Shown piece by piece: positions 1-7,294 of a stretch of DNA of 14,525 nt (positions within the stretch are counted from its first letter, which is position 1; every line of letters starts with the position of its first letter). Both the position numbers and the translations under genes were made by a program. The notes below the pieces were generated by a model. That model saw only the letters and a program-made list of their open reading frames with translations. It had not been told where the DNA came from and did no database searches. This DNA is from Bacteroidota bacterium (GTDB taxonomy: Bacteria; Bacteroidota; Bacteroidia; Cytophagales; Cyclobacteriaceae), in contig JAEZDW010000279.1 of NCBI GenBank assembly GCA_023417955.1, positions 1 through 14,525 of the forward strand, written 5' to 3'.

Positions 1-684
1 CTGTACACAGACTTTCAAAGCCGGGTTTTCGGATTTGATGGATTGTTTCCCCGGACTTTGCGCGACCTGACAGTCGCACCCGGAAATGTCGCCAAAATAT
101 TTGTCCAGGGAAATCGCGTGCGTTATGTAGGACCTGTCGGTTATTTCTTCTTCACACTCACACTCTTTCTGCTGCTAACTCAATTTCTCGAAGTTGACGT
201 CTACGAATTTTCAAATGAATCATCACCTTTCGTTGAAAACCAATCGGCAGAGCAGCAGCAACTTTCGGAGGAATTTTCTAAAGTAGTAATCGAGCATATG
301 CGGCTGTTTTCTTTTTTGCAAATTCCCATCACTGCAGCTCTCGCATGGCTGTTCTTCCGCAAAAGCGGATACAACTTTCTGGAACATTCAGTCTACGCAT
401 TTTATATCGCCGGTCACGTGATGTGGCTAAGTATGATTGCGATTGTCATCTACGCAGTATACGGATTTAGTGCAAACACTATACAACTTATCGTGTACTG
501 GATGATCTTTGCTTACGGATGCACCACTTTCTACCAGGGATCAAAAATAAAATCCGCAATCAAGGGATTACTCGTTCAGTGTCTCTCATTCGTGCTCTTT
601 GGAATCTTCGCCGGAATCGCAGGCGTAATATATGTGCTCACTAATCCGGCGTTGCTTGAAAAGCTCAAGAACGCTCCCCGCTGA
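1..684 (+). CDS. DUF3667-type integral membrane protein (5'-truncated by window edge)
   Basis: The reading frame is open from base 1, so the true start lies upstream; 227 codons are visible before the TGA. The segment reading TLRDLTVAPGN, then a short basic stretch (GNRVRYVGPVGYF) leading into the first membrane span, matches the arrangement of DUF3667 proteins, in which an N-terminal zinc ribbon (here outside the window) precedes this region. About five hydrophobic spans follow, with the family-like YNFLEHSVYAFY segment at the start of the third. DUF3667 proteins are common in Bacteroidota and have no established function; an inner-membrane location is predicted. The gene converges on the anti-sigma gene with only 2 bp between the stop codons. 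The family call rests on motif memory rather than a search. Confidence 0.7.
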   Translation: MYTDFQSRVFGFDGLFPRTLRDLTVAPGNVAKIFVQGNRVRYVGPVGYFFFTLTLFLLLTQFLEVDVYEFSNESSPFVENQSAEQQQLSEEFSKVVIEHMRLFSFLQIPITAALAWLFFRKSGYNFLEHSVYAFYIAGHVMWLSMIAIVIYAVYGFSANTIQLIVYWMIFAYGCTTFYQGSKIKSAIKGLLVQCLSFVLFGIFAGIAGVIYVLTNPALLEKLKNAPR

Positions 685-686
685 AG

Positions 687-1460
687 TTAACCGCCCGACT
701 TCCCGAACAGGATGACATGTGTGGGGTCAAAAGCATTCAGACCAGATTTCCTCTCACGGGTAACCATAAACGCTGTTGCATTTTCAATTGACGACATCTT
801 AATTGTTCCGGGAGCCATCGTGAACGTTCCGGCACTTACAGGTTTCCCCTCCCGAATTGCCCACAATTGAAACGGCCGTTCCCTGAGCTGATCCGGCACA
901 GCGCTTATCTGAAGAAAAACTTCACTACTTCGCTGATTCCAGAACAACGAAAGTTCTGCAGTCTTTGACGACCCGAGATCATGTAGAACGATATGGTTAT
1001 ATGCCGGGTCCGCCGCATACGACCCGCGCGCTCCGCTAAGATCCGCGGCAAGTCTTACTTCCTCCGTTAGTTCGAGTGTTCTGCCAAGCATTTCGCGAAA
1101 CGCCGTCTGCGATTGCTTAAGGCTGGCTTGCAACGTCACAGCCGCATAGGTTGTCACCAGGGCCAATATTATGTCAGCGGCAGTAGCAATACGCCAGAAT
1201 CGGATCGATCTCTCGGGATCGAGTTTCCGAATGCGAGAATGTAACGGTGGCGTAGACCCGGACTTTTCGGGGGGTCGCGATTTCGGCCGATACGTAACAG
1301 ACACCTGCTCTTTCGGAGCAGCTTTTATCTGCAGCAACAAACCACGCAATTCGGGGTGGGCAGTCAGCCTTTGCTCCACCTCGGCACACTCGCCGGCAGT
1401 CAACCTGCCCAGTGCATAGGCCTGGAGAATGTTGGAAGAAATATAGTCGTCGGTATTCAC
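687..1460 (-). CDS. RskA-like anti-sigma factor, single-pass membrane protein
   Basis: This 257-residue protein has the anti-sigma-K layout. A short helical N-terminal domain (residues 1-45, with ILQAYALGRL) would bind a sigma factor in the cytoplasm. A linker and one membrane span (about 90-110) follow, then a periplasmic C-terminal RskA domain (about 150-257) carrying FQLWAIREGKPVSAGTF at 197-213 and a late AFMVTRE segment. RskA-type proteins hold an ECF sigma factor inactive at the membrane until regulated proteolysis releases it. No HxxxCxxC zinc motif is seen in the N-terminal domain. The start is GTG; no in-frame ATG lies just upstream, and the N-terminus fits the family. Unusually, no ECF sigma gene adjoins it: lspA lies 220 bp upstream, and a convergent membrane-protein gene lies downstream. 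Its sigma partner must be elsewhere or lost. Confidence 0.85.
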   Translation of the reverse strand: MNTDDYISSNILQAYALGRLTAGECAEVEQRLTAHPELRGLLLQIKAAPKEQVSVTYRPKSRPPEKSGSTPPLHSRIRKLDPERSIRFWRIATAADIILALVTTYAAVTLQASLKQSQTAFREMLGRTLELTEEVRLAADLSGARGSYAADPAYNHIVLHDLGSSKTAELSLFWNQRSSEVFLQISAVPDQLRERPFQLWAIREGKPVSAGTFTMAPGTIKMSSIENATAFMVTRERKSGLNAFDPTHVILFGKSGG

Positions 1461-1517
1461 TGAAAGCTTGTAACGGATAGCGCCACAACATCGCGACGCA
1501 CTATCGCGAGTATCACC

Positions 1518-1553
1518 GAAATTTATACCACGTTTCCCGGTGCCGCTATCAAA
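1518..1553 (-). promoter_or_regulatory. Possible Bacteroidota-type promoter for the anti-sigma gene
   Basis: On the minus strand a TTTG (1550-1553) precedes TAAATTTC (1518-1525), which matches 7 of 8 positions of the Bacteroidota -7 element TANNTTTG. The spacing of 24 bp is longer than the usual 19-21, so this is a weak call. It lies about 60 bp upstream of the GTG start of the anti-sigma gene. The rest of the 220-bp gap (1461-1680) shows no gene or terminator that I can recognise. Confidence 0.25.
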
Positions 1554-1680
1554 TGCAAAATCGCTCTATAATCTGCGATAATTGTCGGCCTTTTCCTGAC
1601 GCCAGCAAAAAGGGTGAAACGATCGACCAATTTCTTAGGGGAATTTCGCGGATATTCTTCCGCAACGTATGAAACGAATA

Positions 1681-2205
1681 TCAGGACAACGGATCACCGT
1701 TCAGCTCAGACTCAAAACGATTTCGTCTAATGATATACATCGTAAAGATGATTAACACACCTGTCATAATAGACACGTCTGCAAGATTGAAAATACCCGT
1801 TCGAATAAGACCGAGATCTACATGCACGAAATCCGTAACGGACCCATAAATGTAACGATCATAAATGTTACCAATTCCTCCGCCAATTACAAAGCTCAGT
1901 GCAATCCTTGTGCTTTTTGAAAGGCTGCTCTTCATAAACAGGAAGTACGTTCCGACGAGCAACGCGAGAAAAGGCACGAGGACCAGCACCACGAATTTGA
2001 CAGGGACAGCGAGATCATCACCCAGACTTAGAAATGCACCCGCATTTTCAACACGCGTGAACATTACATGATCGCCGAAGAAACGGAACTGTTCATTAAG
2101 GGGAATAGTCGAGCGAACATAATTTTTGGAAATTTGATCACAGCCTATGCTGCTAACGAGCACAAAAAAAATAGTGAGGTTGACCAAAAACCGGTTAGAA
2201 GTCAT
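1681..2205 (-). CDS. lspA: Lipoprotein signal peptidase (signal peptidase II)
   Basis: LspA is the inner-membrane aspartyl protease that removes the signal peptide from prolipoproteins after the lipobox cysteine is modified. The 174-residue length is normal and four membrane spans are visible. Conserved blocks appear in order: DQISK (D23), the VENAGAFLSLG segment around N54, GNIYDR (N113, D116, R117), VTDFVH (D125) and FNLADV (D143). The aspartates in the last two blocks correspond to the catalytic pair in the family, so the enzyme should be active. The start is ATG. The cysteine just before D23 resembles a lipobox but lies inside the first membrane span, next to the family's conserved DQxSK motif, so it is not a processing site. 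The gene stands 102 bp after the beta-lactamase gene on the same strand; co-transcription is possible but not shown. Confidence 0.97.
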   Translation of the reverse strand: MTSNRFLVNLTIFFVLVSSIGCDQISKNYVRSTIPLNEQFRFFGDHVMFTRVENAGAFLSLGDDLAVPVKFVVLVLVPFLALLVGTYFLFMKSSLSKSTRIALSFVIGGGIGNIYDRYIYGSVTDFVHVDLGLIRTGIFNLADVSIMTGVLIIFTMYIIRRNRFESELNGDPLS

Positions 2206-2307
2206 AGGGGTTCTAAAAAATGGCAGAACACAAAGATAGTTGTTCTAGTCAATTTTCACCCAACACCCGCTCGTCAAAACCGGGCTGCCGATGTAAGAAT
2301 TGTATCC

Positions 2308-3042
2308 TTAACGCTGGAAGAGCTCCTGTGTATACCTTAGAAGTTCAGGACCTCCGATATCCCCGTGCCCCGGTACAACGGTGGCGGCATCCGGAAACCG
2401 CTTCATGACCCTGTCAATGGTCCGGGGCCATGATTTGATGTCAGCATCCGCCACATTGCCCTTTGACGCCCCAACCGCCTTCACCATGCAGCCCCCGAAC
2501 AATACACGTTCGCCCGGAATCCATGTCACGATATTGTCAAGCGTGTGCGCAGGACCCGGGTAATAGTTGACAACTTCGTTGTCGCCAACCTTGATCGTCA
2601 TCTTCTTTTTGAAATGATGGTCAGGAACTCCCGGCGAATCGGCACGCTCCATCAACGCCTCGACTGTCCTGATGCTTGCCCATGCCGGTATGCCCCGTTT
2701 TCTAAACGCCGAGATACCACCAATTGCATCATCGTGAAAATGATTGATGATAACTGCCTTTATCAGTACGTCCGGAAACCTGGATGCGAACCAACCAAGA
2801 AGCGCTTCGGCCTGCTCCGGTGTGGGCGGTGTGTCCATGATCACGGCTTCCCTCCCATTGATATAGATCGCGCCGTTACTTGTGAAATGACCAAAAGCCG
2901 GGTAGTATTGGTCACACACATGAACCCAGACGCGATCAGTAAGTGCCACAACCTTAACACTGTCGTTGATGATGACTTCATCCTGTGCACATAGGGAGGC
3001 TGGTACAAGCACACAAATGATCAATGCGATTCTGAAAAACAT
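2308..3042 (-). CDS. Subclass B1 metallo-beta-lactamase, exported
   Basis: The 244-residue product begins with a clear Sec signal peptide (about residues 1-20, ending SLCAQ) followed by the MBL fold. All B1 zinc ligands can be read: H101, H103 and D105 in NHFHDD; H166 in GPAHTLDN; C185 in GGCMVKA; H226 in VPGHGD. K188, three residues after the ligand cysteine, and N196 in GNVADAD match the substrate-contacting Lys224 and Asn233 positions of B1 enzymes. Such enzymes hydrolyse beta-lactams, including carbapenems, in the periplasm; the spectrum cannot be read from sequence. An in-frame extension up to 3126 exists, but it would start with TTG and bury the signal peptide, so the ATG at 3042 is chosen. 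The gene diverges from the SDR gene (120-bp spacer). No integron or insertion sequence lies nearby, so a resident chromosomal enzyme is likely. Confidence 0.88.
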   Translation of the reverse strand: MFFRIALIICVLVPASLCAQDEVIINDSVKVVALTDRVWVHVCDQYYPAFGHFTSNGAIYINGREAVIMDTPPTPEQAEALLGWFASRFPDVLIKAVIINHFHDDAIGGISAFRKRGIPAWASIRTVEALMERADSPGVPDHHFKKKMTIKVGDNEVVNYYPGPAHTLDNIVTWIPGERVLFGGCMVKAVGASKGNVADADIKSWPRTIDRVMKRFPDAATVVPGHGDIGGPELLRYTQELFQR

Positions 3043-3162
3043 GGCGGAATATAACAAACAAACACAGACAGTCAGCCATGTTCGAAACGAAGCATTGGGA
3101 AAATCTTTAACCGGGTCGCAACTCAAGCGGGGATTCTCATAAATTAGCAGAAAAAAAGAATC

Positions 3163-3873
3163 ATGGCATCAGTAAAAGACAAAGTCGTACTAATAACCGG
3201 AGGAAGTAAAGGTATCGGATATGGTATCGCTGAAATCCTTTTGAGAGAAGGCGCAAAGGTTGCTATTACCAGTCGCACACAAGCTTCTGCCGACGAGGCC
3301 GCTTCACGTTTAAAGGTGAATGGAAGCAGCGTTCTTGCTGTCGCCGCCGATGTTCGCGATGAGTCTTCTCAGCAGAAAGCTGTCCAGCGTGTACTCAGCG
3401 AGTGGGGACGTCTTGATGTACTCGTCGCCAATGCCGGACTTGGATATTTTGGTTCGATTGAAAACCTGACTACAGAACAATGGAACGAGACGATTGACAC
3501 TAATCTTACCGGTGTCTTCTTCAGTGTGAAAGCGTGTATTCCGGCACTGAAGGATTCCAAAGGTTATATCATCACGATAGCAAGCCTTGCCGGAACGAAT
3601 TTCTTCGCTGGCGGATCTGCGTACAATGCGAGCAAGTTTGGTCTGGTGGGATTCACCCAGGCGATTATGCTCGATCTTAGAAAATGCGGTATTAAGGTGT
3701 CGACGATAATGCCTGGTTCGGTGTCGACACATTTCAACGGCGCAGAACCCGCCGAAAGTGACAGCTGGAAGATTCAGCCGGAAGACATCGGCCAAATGGT
3801 CGCTGACCTATTGAAGATGAATCCGCGAACACTCCCAAGCAAAATTGAAGTCAGACCCAGCAATCCGAAATAG
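3163..3873 (+). CDS. Short-chain dehydrogenase/reductase (SDR, FabG-like)
   Basis: This 236-residue classical SDR oxidoreductase uses NAD(P)(H) on an alcohol or ketone substrate that cannot be named from sequence. It shows the Rossmann glycine motif TGGSKGIG (12-19), R38 after the second strand (which hints at NADP preference), D64 of AADV, NAG (90-92), the structural N114, and the catalytic S141, Y154 and K158 (YNASK), then PG at 184-185. The C-terminus SKIEVRPSNPK resembles a group of Bacteroidota SDRs annotated as 3-oxoacyl-ACP reductase-like, but nothing here ties it to fatty-acid synthesis. There is no signal peptide, so it is cytoplasmic. It begins a same-strand run with the glycosidase gene 31 bp downstream, which may point to a carbohydrate-related role. 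Start ATG. Confidence 0.9.
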   Translation: MASVKDKVVLITGGSKGIGYGIAEILLREGAKVAITSRTQASADEAASRLKVNGSSVLAVAADVRDESSQQKAVQRVLSEWGRLDVLVANAGLGYFGSIENLTTEQWNETIDTNLTGVFFSVKACIPALKDSKGYIITIASLAGTNFFAGGSAYNASKFGLVGFTQAIMLDLRKCGIKVSTIMPGSVSTHFNGAEPAESDSWKIQPEDIGQMVADLLKMNPRTLPSKIEVRPSNPK

Positions 3874-3904
3874 TTCGCGTCGTTGATAACCTGCGACAAA
3901 TATC

Positions 3905-5029
3905 ATGATCAGAATTGCCTTACTTATCCTTCTTACGTATAACCTATGCGTTGCGCAGGCGCAACAGGCCGCAAATGTGGCACAATTTCCACTCCGCGGT
4001 TTTTGTATCGCCGCGCCAGTGTCACCTGAGCTTCCCGCCTTCGAGCGGTTCATTGAACAGGAACTCGCGCCGCGACAAGTTAATGTGTTGATCCTTCGGG
4101 TTGACTATAACTATGCGTTTGAGAAGCGACCTGAACTAAGGGATAGCAGCACATTGTCAAAGGAAGAGGTAAAGCGACTTGTCGCACTGTGCAAACGACA
4201 TCAAATAAAACTCATTCCTCAAATTAACTTATTGGGTCATCAATCGTGGGCAGGGCAGCTCAACAATCTGTTGCAAGTATACCCTCAGTTCGATGAGACT
4301 CCCCATGTCGAAATGCCGGAGAAATACAACTGGCCTAATGCCGATGGGCTGTACTGCAAGAGTTATTGTCCGCTGCACCCTGATGTGCACGCAGTGGTAT
4401 TTGACCTCGTCGACGAGGTTTGCGATGCTTTTGAATCAGAAGGCTTCCATGCTGGCATGGATGAAGTGTTTTACATTGGCGACGATAAGTGCCCACGGTG
4501 CAGCGGGCGAGACAAGGCCGAGCTATTTGCAGGAGAAGTCCGTCGTATCCGCGATCACCTTGCAACCCGCGGTCGCCGCCTTTGGATTTGGGGCGATCGA
4601 TTGATTGACGGAAAGGAAACCGGACTTGGAATGTGGGAAGCCAGTATGAACAACACGCACCGCGCTATCGACATGATTCCGAAAGACGTCATGATCTGTG
4701 ACTGGCACTATGAACGCGCCGACAAAACTGCAGTACTTTTTGCAATGAAGGGATTCGATGTCGTAACCTGTCCCTGGCGGAACCCTGGCGTAGCGCAATG
4801 GCAGGTTGAAGACATGGACACTTTCATTCGCAATTCCACACCTGAAATGAGCGCGCGCTTCCAGGGAATTGTTCAAACAGTATGGTCGGACACCAGGAGT
4901 TTTCTCGATGGCTACTATACCGACAAGAAAGACTCCGATGGCGGAACTATGACACCATGGGCGTGCTTCAAAACCATCTTCCCGAAGAAGGAAACACCAA
5001 AGGGAAAGAAAGGGAAGACAACGAAGTAA
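3905..5029 (+). CDS. Secreted GH20-like glycosidase (beta-N-acetylhexosaminidase-type catalytic domain)
   Basis: The 374-residue product has a Sec signal peptide (about 1-20, ending VAQAQ) and a TIM-barrel-like body. The segment FHAGMDEVFYIGDDKCPRC around 181-199 resembles the GH20 active-site strand, where an Asp-Glu pair (here D186-E187) polarises the acetamido group and protonates the leaving group. PQINLLGHQSW (105-115) and LWIWGDR (226-232) fit other barrel strands of the family. It lacks the separate N-terminal domain of classical hexosaminidases. Four cysteines (C151, C155, C196, C199) could form a disulfide or metal cluster near the active site. The last 14 residues are very lysine-rich. 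It probably removes an amino sugar or related residue from a periplasmic or extracellular glycan, but the substrate is unknown. Neighbours are an SDR and an exported Gfo/Idh/MocA protein. Confidence 0.68.
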   Translation: MIRIALLILLTYNLCVAQAQQAANVAQFPLRGFCIAAPVSPELPAFERFIEQELAPRQVNVLILRVDYNYAFEKRPELRDSSTLSKEEVKRLVALCKRHQIKLIPQINLLGHQSWAGQLNNLLQVYPQFDETPHVEMPEKYNWPNADGLYCKSYCPLHPDVHAVVFDLVDEVCDAFESEGFHAGMDEVFYIGDDKCPRCSGRDKAELFAGEVRRIRDHLATRGRRLWIWGDRLIDGKETGLGMWEASMNNTHRAIDMIPKDVMICDWHYERADKTAVLFAMKGFDVVTCPWRNPGVAQWQVEDMDTFIRNSTPEMSARFQGIVQTVWSDTRSFLDGYYTDKKDSDGGTMTPWACFKTIFPKKETPKGKKGKTTK

Positions 5030-5154
5030 GCTGAAATATACCTCAGCCTCGCATACGTATTCGTTTAATAAGCTATTCGATGAACCTGAACCCGAAGCAA
5101 CGATAGGTAGTCGGAACAAAACGAACATTTCCGTACGTGTCGAAACAAGAGCCT

Positions 5155-5189
5155 GCCGGATGTAACATCCTCTTCTGGTCGTATCCGGC
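5155..5189. repeat. Nested inverted repeats upstream of the Gfo/Idh/MocA gene
   Basis: A perfect 7-bp inverted repeat GCCGGAT (5155-5161) / ATCCGGC (5183-5189) encloses a second, overlapping hairpin GGATG-TAA-CATCC (5158-5170). The two stems share bases and cannot form together. There is no T-run after the element, so a terminator is unlikely; an operator or an RNA switch in the 232-bp gap between the glycosidase and Gfo genes is conceivable. The rest of this gap shows no gene. Confidence 0.35.
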
Positions 5190-5213
5190 GAATACAAAAA
5201 TCCCATATCAATG

Positions 5214-5243
5214 GTTGCTGTTGAAACTAAAAAATCTAACTTG
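5214..5243 (+). promoter_or_regulatory. Possible promoter of the Gfo/Idh/MocA gene
   Basis: GTTG (5214-5217), 19 bp, then TAACTTG (5237-5243) resembles the Bacteroidota TTTG-N19-TANNTTTG promoter with a few mismatches. Transcription would begin shortly before the ATG at 5262, which agrees with choosing that start over the in-frame ATG at 5211. Weak evidence. Confidence 0.22.
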
Positions 5244-5261
5244 ATACGAAACCGCCGCCTT

Positions 5262-6338
5262 ATGAAAACCGTCCTTTTCATGATTGCCATGCTCGCGATA
5301 CTGTCGGTACAGGCACAACAGCGCAAGCCTTTCCGGATCGCCGTTGCCGGACTGACACACACACACGTCCATTGGATACTTGGCCGCGCTCATGACGGCG
5401 ATATAGAGATCGTAGGGATCTCGGAACCCAATAAGGAACTTGCGGAACGCTTTCTGAAGCAGCACAACCTCCCAATGTCGTTGTGGTATCCCTCACTGAA
5501 GATCATGCTCGAGAAGACTAACCCGGAAGCAGTCACTGCCTTCAACAGCATTTACGAACACCTCGAAGTGGTAAGAATATGTGCGCCACGAAAAATACAT
5601 GTAATGGTTGAAAAGCCTCTTGCAGTCAGTGTTGAACATGCACGGGAAATGGAAAAGCTCGCGCGTCAACATGGGATTCACCTGCTAACCAATTATGAGA
5701 CGACGTGGTACGGAAGCAATGCAGATGTCGTTAAAGAACTAACCACCCTTGGCCCAATTCGAAAGATCGTAATACATGATGGTCATCAGGGACCAAAGGA
5801 AATTGGCGTGAACAAAGAGTTTCTTGAATGGCTTACTGATCCGGTGAAGAACGGAGGCGGAGCGATAACCGATTTCGGATGCTACGGCGCTAATCTTGCA
5901 ACATGGCTGATGAAGGGCAAGCGACCTGATGCCGTGTTCGCCGTTACACAACAATTCAAACCCGACGTTTACCCCAAAGTGGATGACGAAGCTACCATCA
6001 TACTAGCGTATGACAAGGCACAAGTCATCATTCAGGCGTCGTGGAACTGGCCGTTTGGTCGCAAGGATATGGAGGTATATGCAACTGGTGGATATGTTAT
6101 CGCGGACAGGGCCGGCGTTCGCGTCAAAGTGGCTGAACAACCAGAGAAAAATAATGCGTCAGCGGAATTACCTAAACCATTCCATGACCCGTTCGCATAT
6201 CTGGCCGCTGTCGTCAGAGGTGAAATCACAGTTAAACCGTCTGATTTATCTGCACTTGAGAACAACATGCTTGTTGTAGAGATTCTCGAAGCCGGAAAGT
6301 TGTCGGCAAAGGAAGGGCGAAGGATTGAATTGAAATAG
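5262..6338 (+). CDS. Exported Gfo/Idh/MocA-family protein
   Basis: This 358-residue protein of the glucose-fructose oxidoreductase family has an N-terminal Rossmann domain and a C-terminal alpha/beta domain. The nucleotide-binding loop is unusual, GLTHTHVH, in place of the classical GxGxxG. The EKP motif (117-119) that contacts cofactor and substrate is present, as is GGGAITDFGCYG (198-209), which carries the family's catalytic-region aspartate (D204). A Sec-type signal peptide (about 1-18, ending VQA) is clear when the ATG at 5262 is used; the in-frame ATG at 5211 would add 17 polar residues in front of it. Members usually oxidise or reduce sugars and inositols with NAD(P), while the exported GH109 branch uses tightly bound NAD to cleave glycosides. 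The adjacent exported GH20-like enzyme makes a glycan role plausible. Substrate unknown. Confidence 0.85.
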   Translation: MKTVLFMIAMLAILSVQAQQRKPFRIAVAGLTHTHVHWILGRAHDGDIEIVGISEPNKELAERFLKQHNLPMSLWYPSLKIMLEKTNPEAVTAFNSIYEHLEVVRICAPRKIHVMVEKPLAVSVEHAREMEKLARQHGIHLLTNYETTWYGSNADVVKELTTLGPIRKIVIHDGHQGPKEIGVNKEFLEWLTDPVKNGGGAITDFGCYGANLATWLMKGKRPDAVFAVTQQFKPDVYPKVDDEATIILAYDKAQVIIQASWNWPFGRKDMEVYATGGYVIADRAGVRVKVAEQPEKNNASAELPKPFHDPFAYLAAVVRGEITVKPSDLSALENNMLVVEILEAGKLSAKEGRRIELK

Positions 6339-6374
6339 ATTTCGTTATCAAATCAATACATCATTCAAATCACG

Positions 6375-6752
6375 ATGACTGAGCCGCAAGAAAAGAAAAG
6401 GCCAACTCCTACAGATTCTCTGGCTAATGAACGCACGTTTCTGGCGTGGATCAGGACTGGTATTGCGATCATGGCTTTCGGTTTCGTCGCAGTTAAGTTC
6501 AGCTTATTCGTGGATCAAATTGCACTTCTTGCCGACGGAAAGATCGTTGTGCCCGATGCCGGGTATTCCTACAAAGCAGGTATTGCACTCGTAGTACTCG
6601 CTATATTGATAGCCGTTCTCGCCTTTTTTCGATATCGACAAGTGGAGAAACAACTCTTCGAAGGCAAATACACATCCGGAATTGTACTCACGCTTTTGCT
6701 TACAATCTGTCTCCTTTTCGTCGGTCTCCTGCTATTGGTCTATTTGTGGTAG
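6375..6752 (+). CDS. DUF202 (YidH-type) small membrane protein
   Basis: The 125-residue protein has three predicted membrane spans (about 24-46, 66-86, 102-124) and the family signature LANERTFLAWIRTGIAIMAFG at 16-36, in which the ANERT and W-I-R-T residues are highly conserved. DUF202 proteins are widespread inner-membrane proteins without a settled role. It follows the Gfo gene by 36 bp on the same strand with no terminator seen, so it may be co-transcribed, though a functional link to sugar metabolism is not evident. It converges on the response regulator gene with 9 bp between stop codons. Start ATG. Confidence 0.9.
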   Translation: MTEPQEKKRPTPTDSLANERTFLAWIRTGIAIMAFGFVAVKFSLFVDQIALLADGKIVVPDAGYSYKAGIALVVLAILIAVLAFFRYRQVEKQLFEGKYTSGIVLTLLLTICLLFVGLLLLVYLW

Positions 6753-6761
6753 GTAGCGTTT

Positions 6762-7244
6762 TCAAGTCTTGACTGCCCATCGGTTAGGATGTTTACACTT
6801 GCTCCAGTATCCGATAATGGTTTGCATGGTGTCTTCCATTTCCTCGATGGTGTTTTCTTTTTGGAAGAAACCCTGCACAGTCATCTCATAGGCCAGAGCA
6901 ACATCGGCGTGGTTTGCGGCGGTCGATATGAACACAAAAGGTATGCTCTTTCGTCGAAGGAACTCATCGCCACAAATTCGCGCGCGAAGTTCAAGGCCAT
7001 TCATAAGGGGCAGATTAATGTCGCAGAAAATAAGGAAGGTTCTCTTCTCGGTGGTCAAAAGGTGGTCAAGTGCTTCCTTTCCGTTTGAAAAGAAAATCAA
7101 TTCAGAGTTAACATTCAGGCGTCGCAGTATTCTTTCCATGAGGTACTGGTCGTCGGGGTCATCTTCGATTATAAGAATGGGATCCGTTGTTAGTGATTTT
7201 CTTAACATGAAGCAGGCAGTATCGCGATTAAAATTGAAGTACAT
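6762..7244 (-). CDS. Single-domain response regulator (Rcp1/CheY-like receiver)
   Basis: The product is one receiver domain with no output domain. The acidic pair D28-D29 in IIEDDPDD, the phosphoacceptor D75 in FCDINLP, the switch residue S107 in FISTA and K129 in FFQKEN are all present. The DDPDDQ start of the acidic pocket is typical of the Rcp1-like group that passes phosphate from hybrid or phytochrome-type kinases. Two ATG starts are possible: 7244 (160 residues, preceded by a GAGGA sequence at suitable spacing) and 7208 (148 residues, closer to the usual N-terminal length). I keep 7244 because of the ribosome-binding-like sequence. The next kinase gene in the window is about 0.8 kb away, separated by two other genes, so pairing with it is unproven. 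Confidence 0.92.
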   Translation of the reverse strand: MYFNFNRDTACFMLRKSLTTDPILIIEDDPDDQYLMERILRRLNVNSELIFFSNGKEALDHLLTTEKRTFLIFCDINLPLMNGLELRARICGDEFLRRKSIPFVFISTAANHADVALAYEMTVQGFFQKENTIEEMEDTMQTIIGYWSKCKHPNRWAVKT

Positions 7245-7294
7245 GTTGAATCCTCGTGCAACGCTCCACCCGAATCTGCCGCCAGAGCCCTGTC

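Noticed and set aside
2138..2145. Lipobox-like cysteine near the LspA N-terminus
   Set aside because: The cysteine directly precedes the conserved DQxSK motif inside the first membrane span; it belongs to the protease fold.
2220..2408. Possible small + strand protein with a CRCKNC motif
   Set aside because: It runs through the end of the well-supported beta-lactamase gene on the other strand and its composition looks like an antisense frame; only its first part lies in the intergenic gap.
3043..3126. N-terminal extension of the beta-lactamase gene starting at TTG 3126
   Set aside because: It would place 28 extra residues before a clear signal peptide; the internal ATG at 3042 gives a normal exported B1 enzyme.
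5030..5047. GCTGA/TCAGC stem after the glycosidase gene as a terminator
   Set aside because: The stem is only 5 bp with an 8-nt loop and no T-run follows.
5355..5366. (AC)6 dinucleotide run within the Gfo/Idh/MocA gene as a phase-variation tract
   Set aside because: It is short, encodes the THTHV stretch in the nucleotide-binding loop in frame, and dinucleotide tracts of six units are weak evidence for slippage control.
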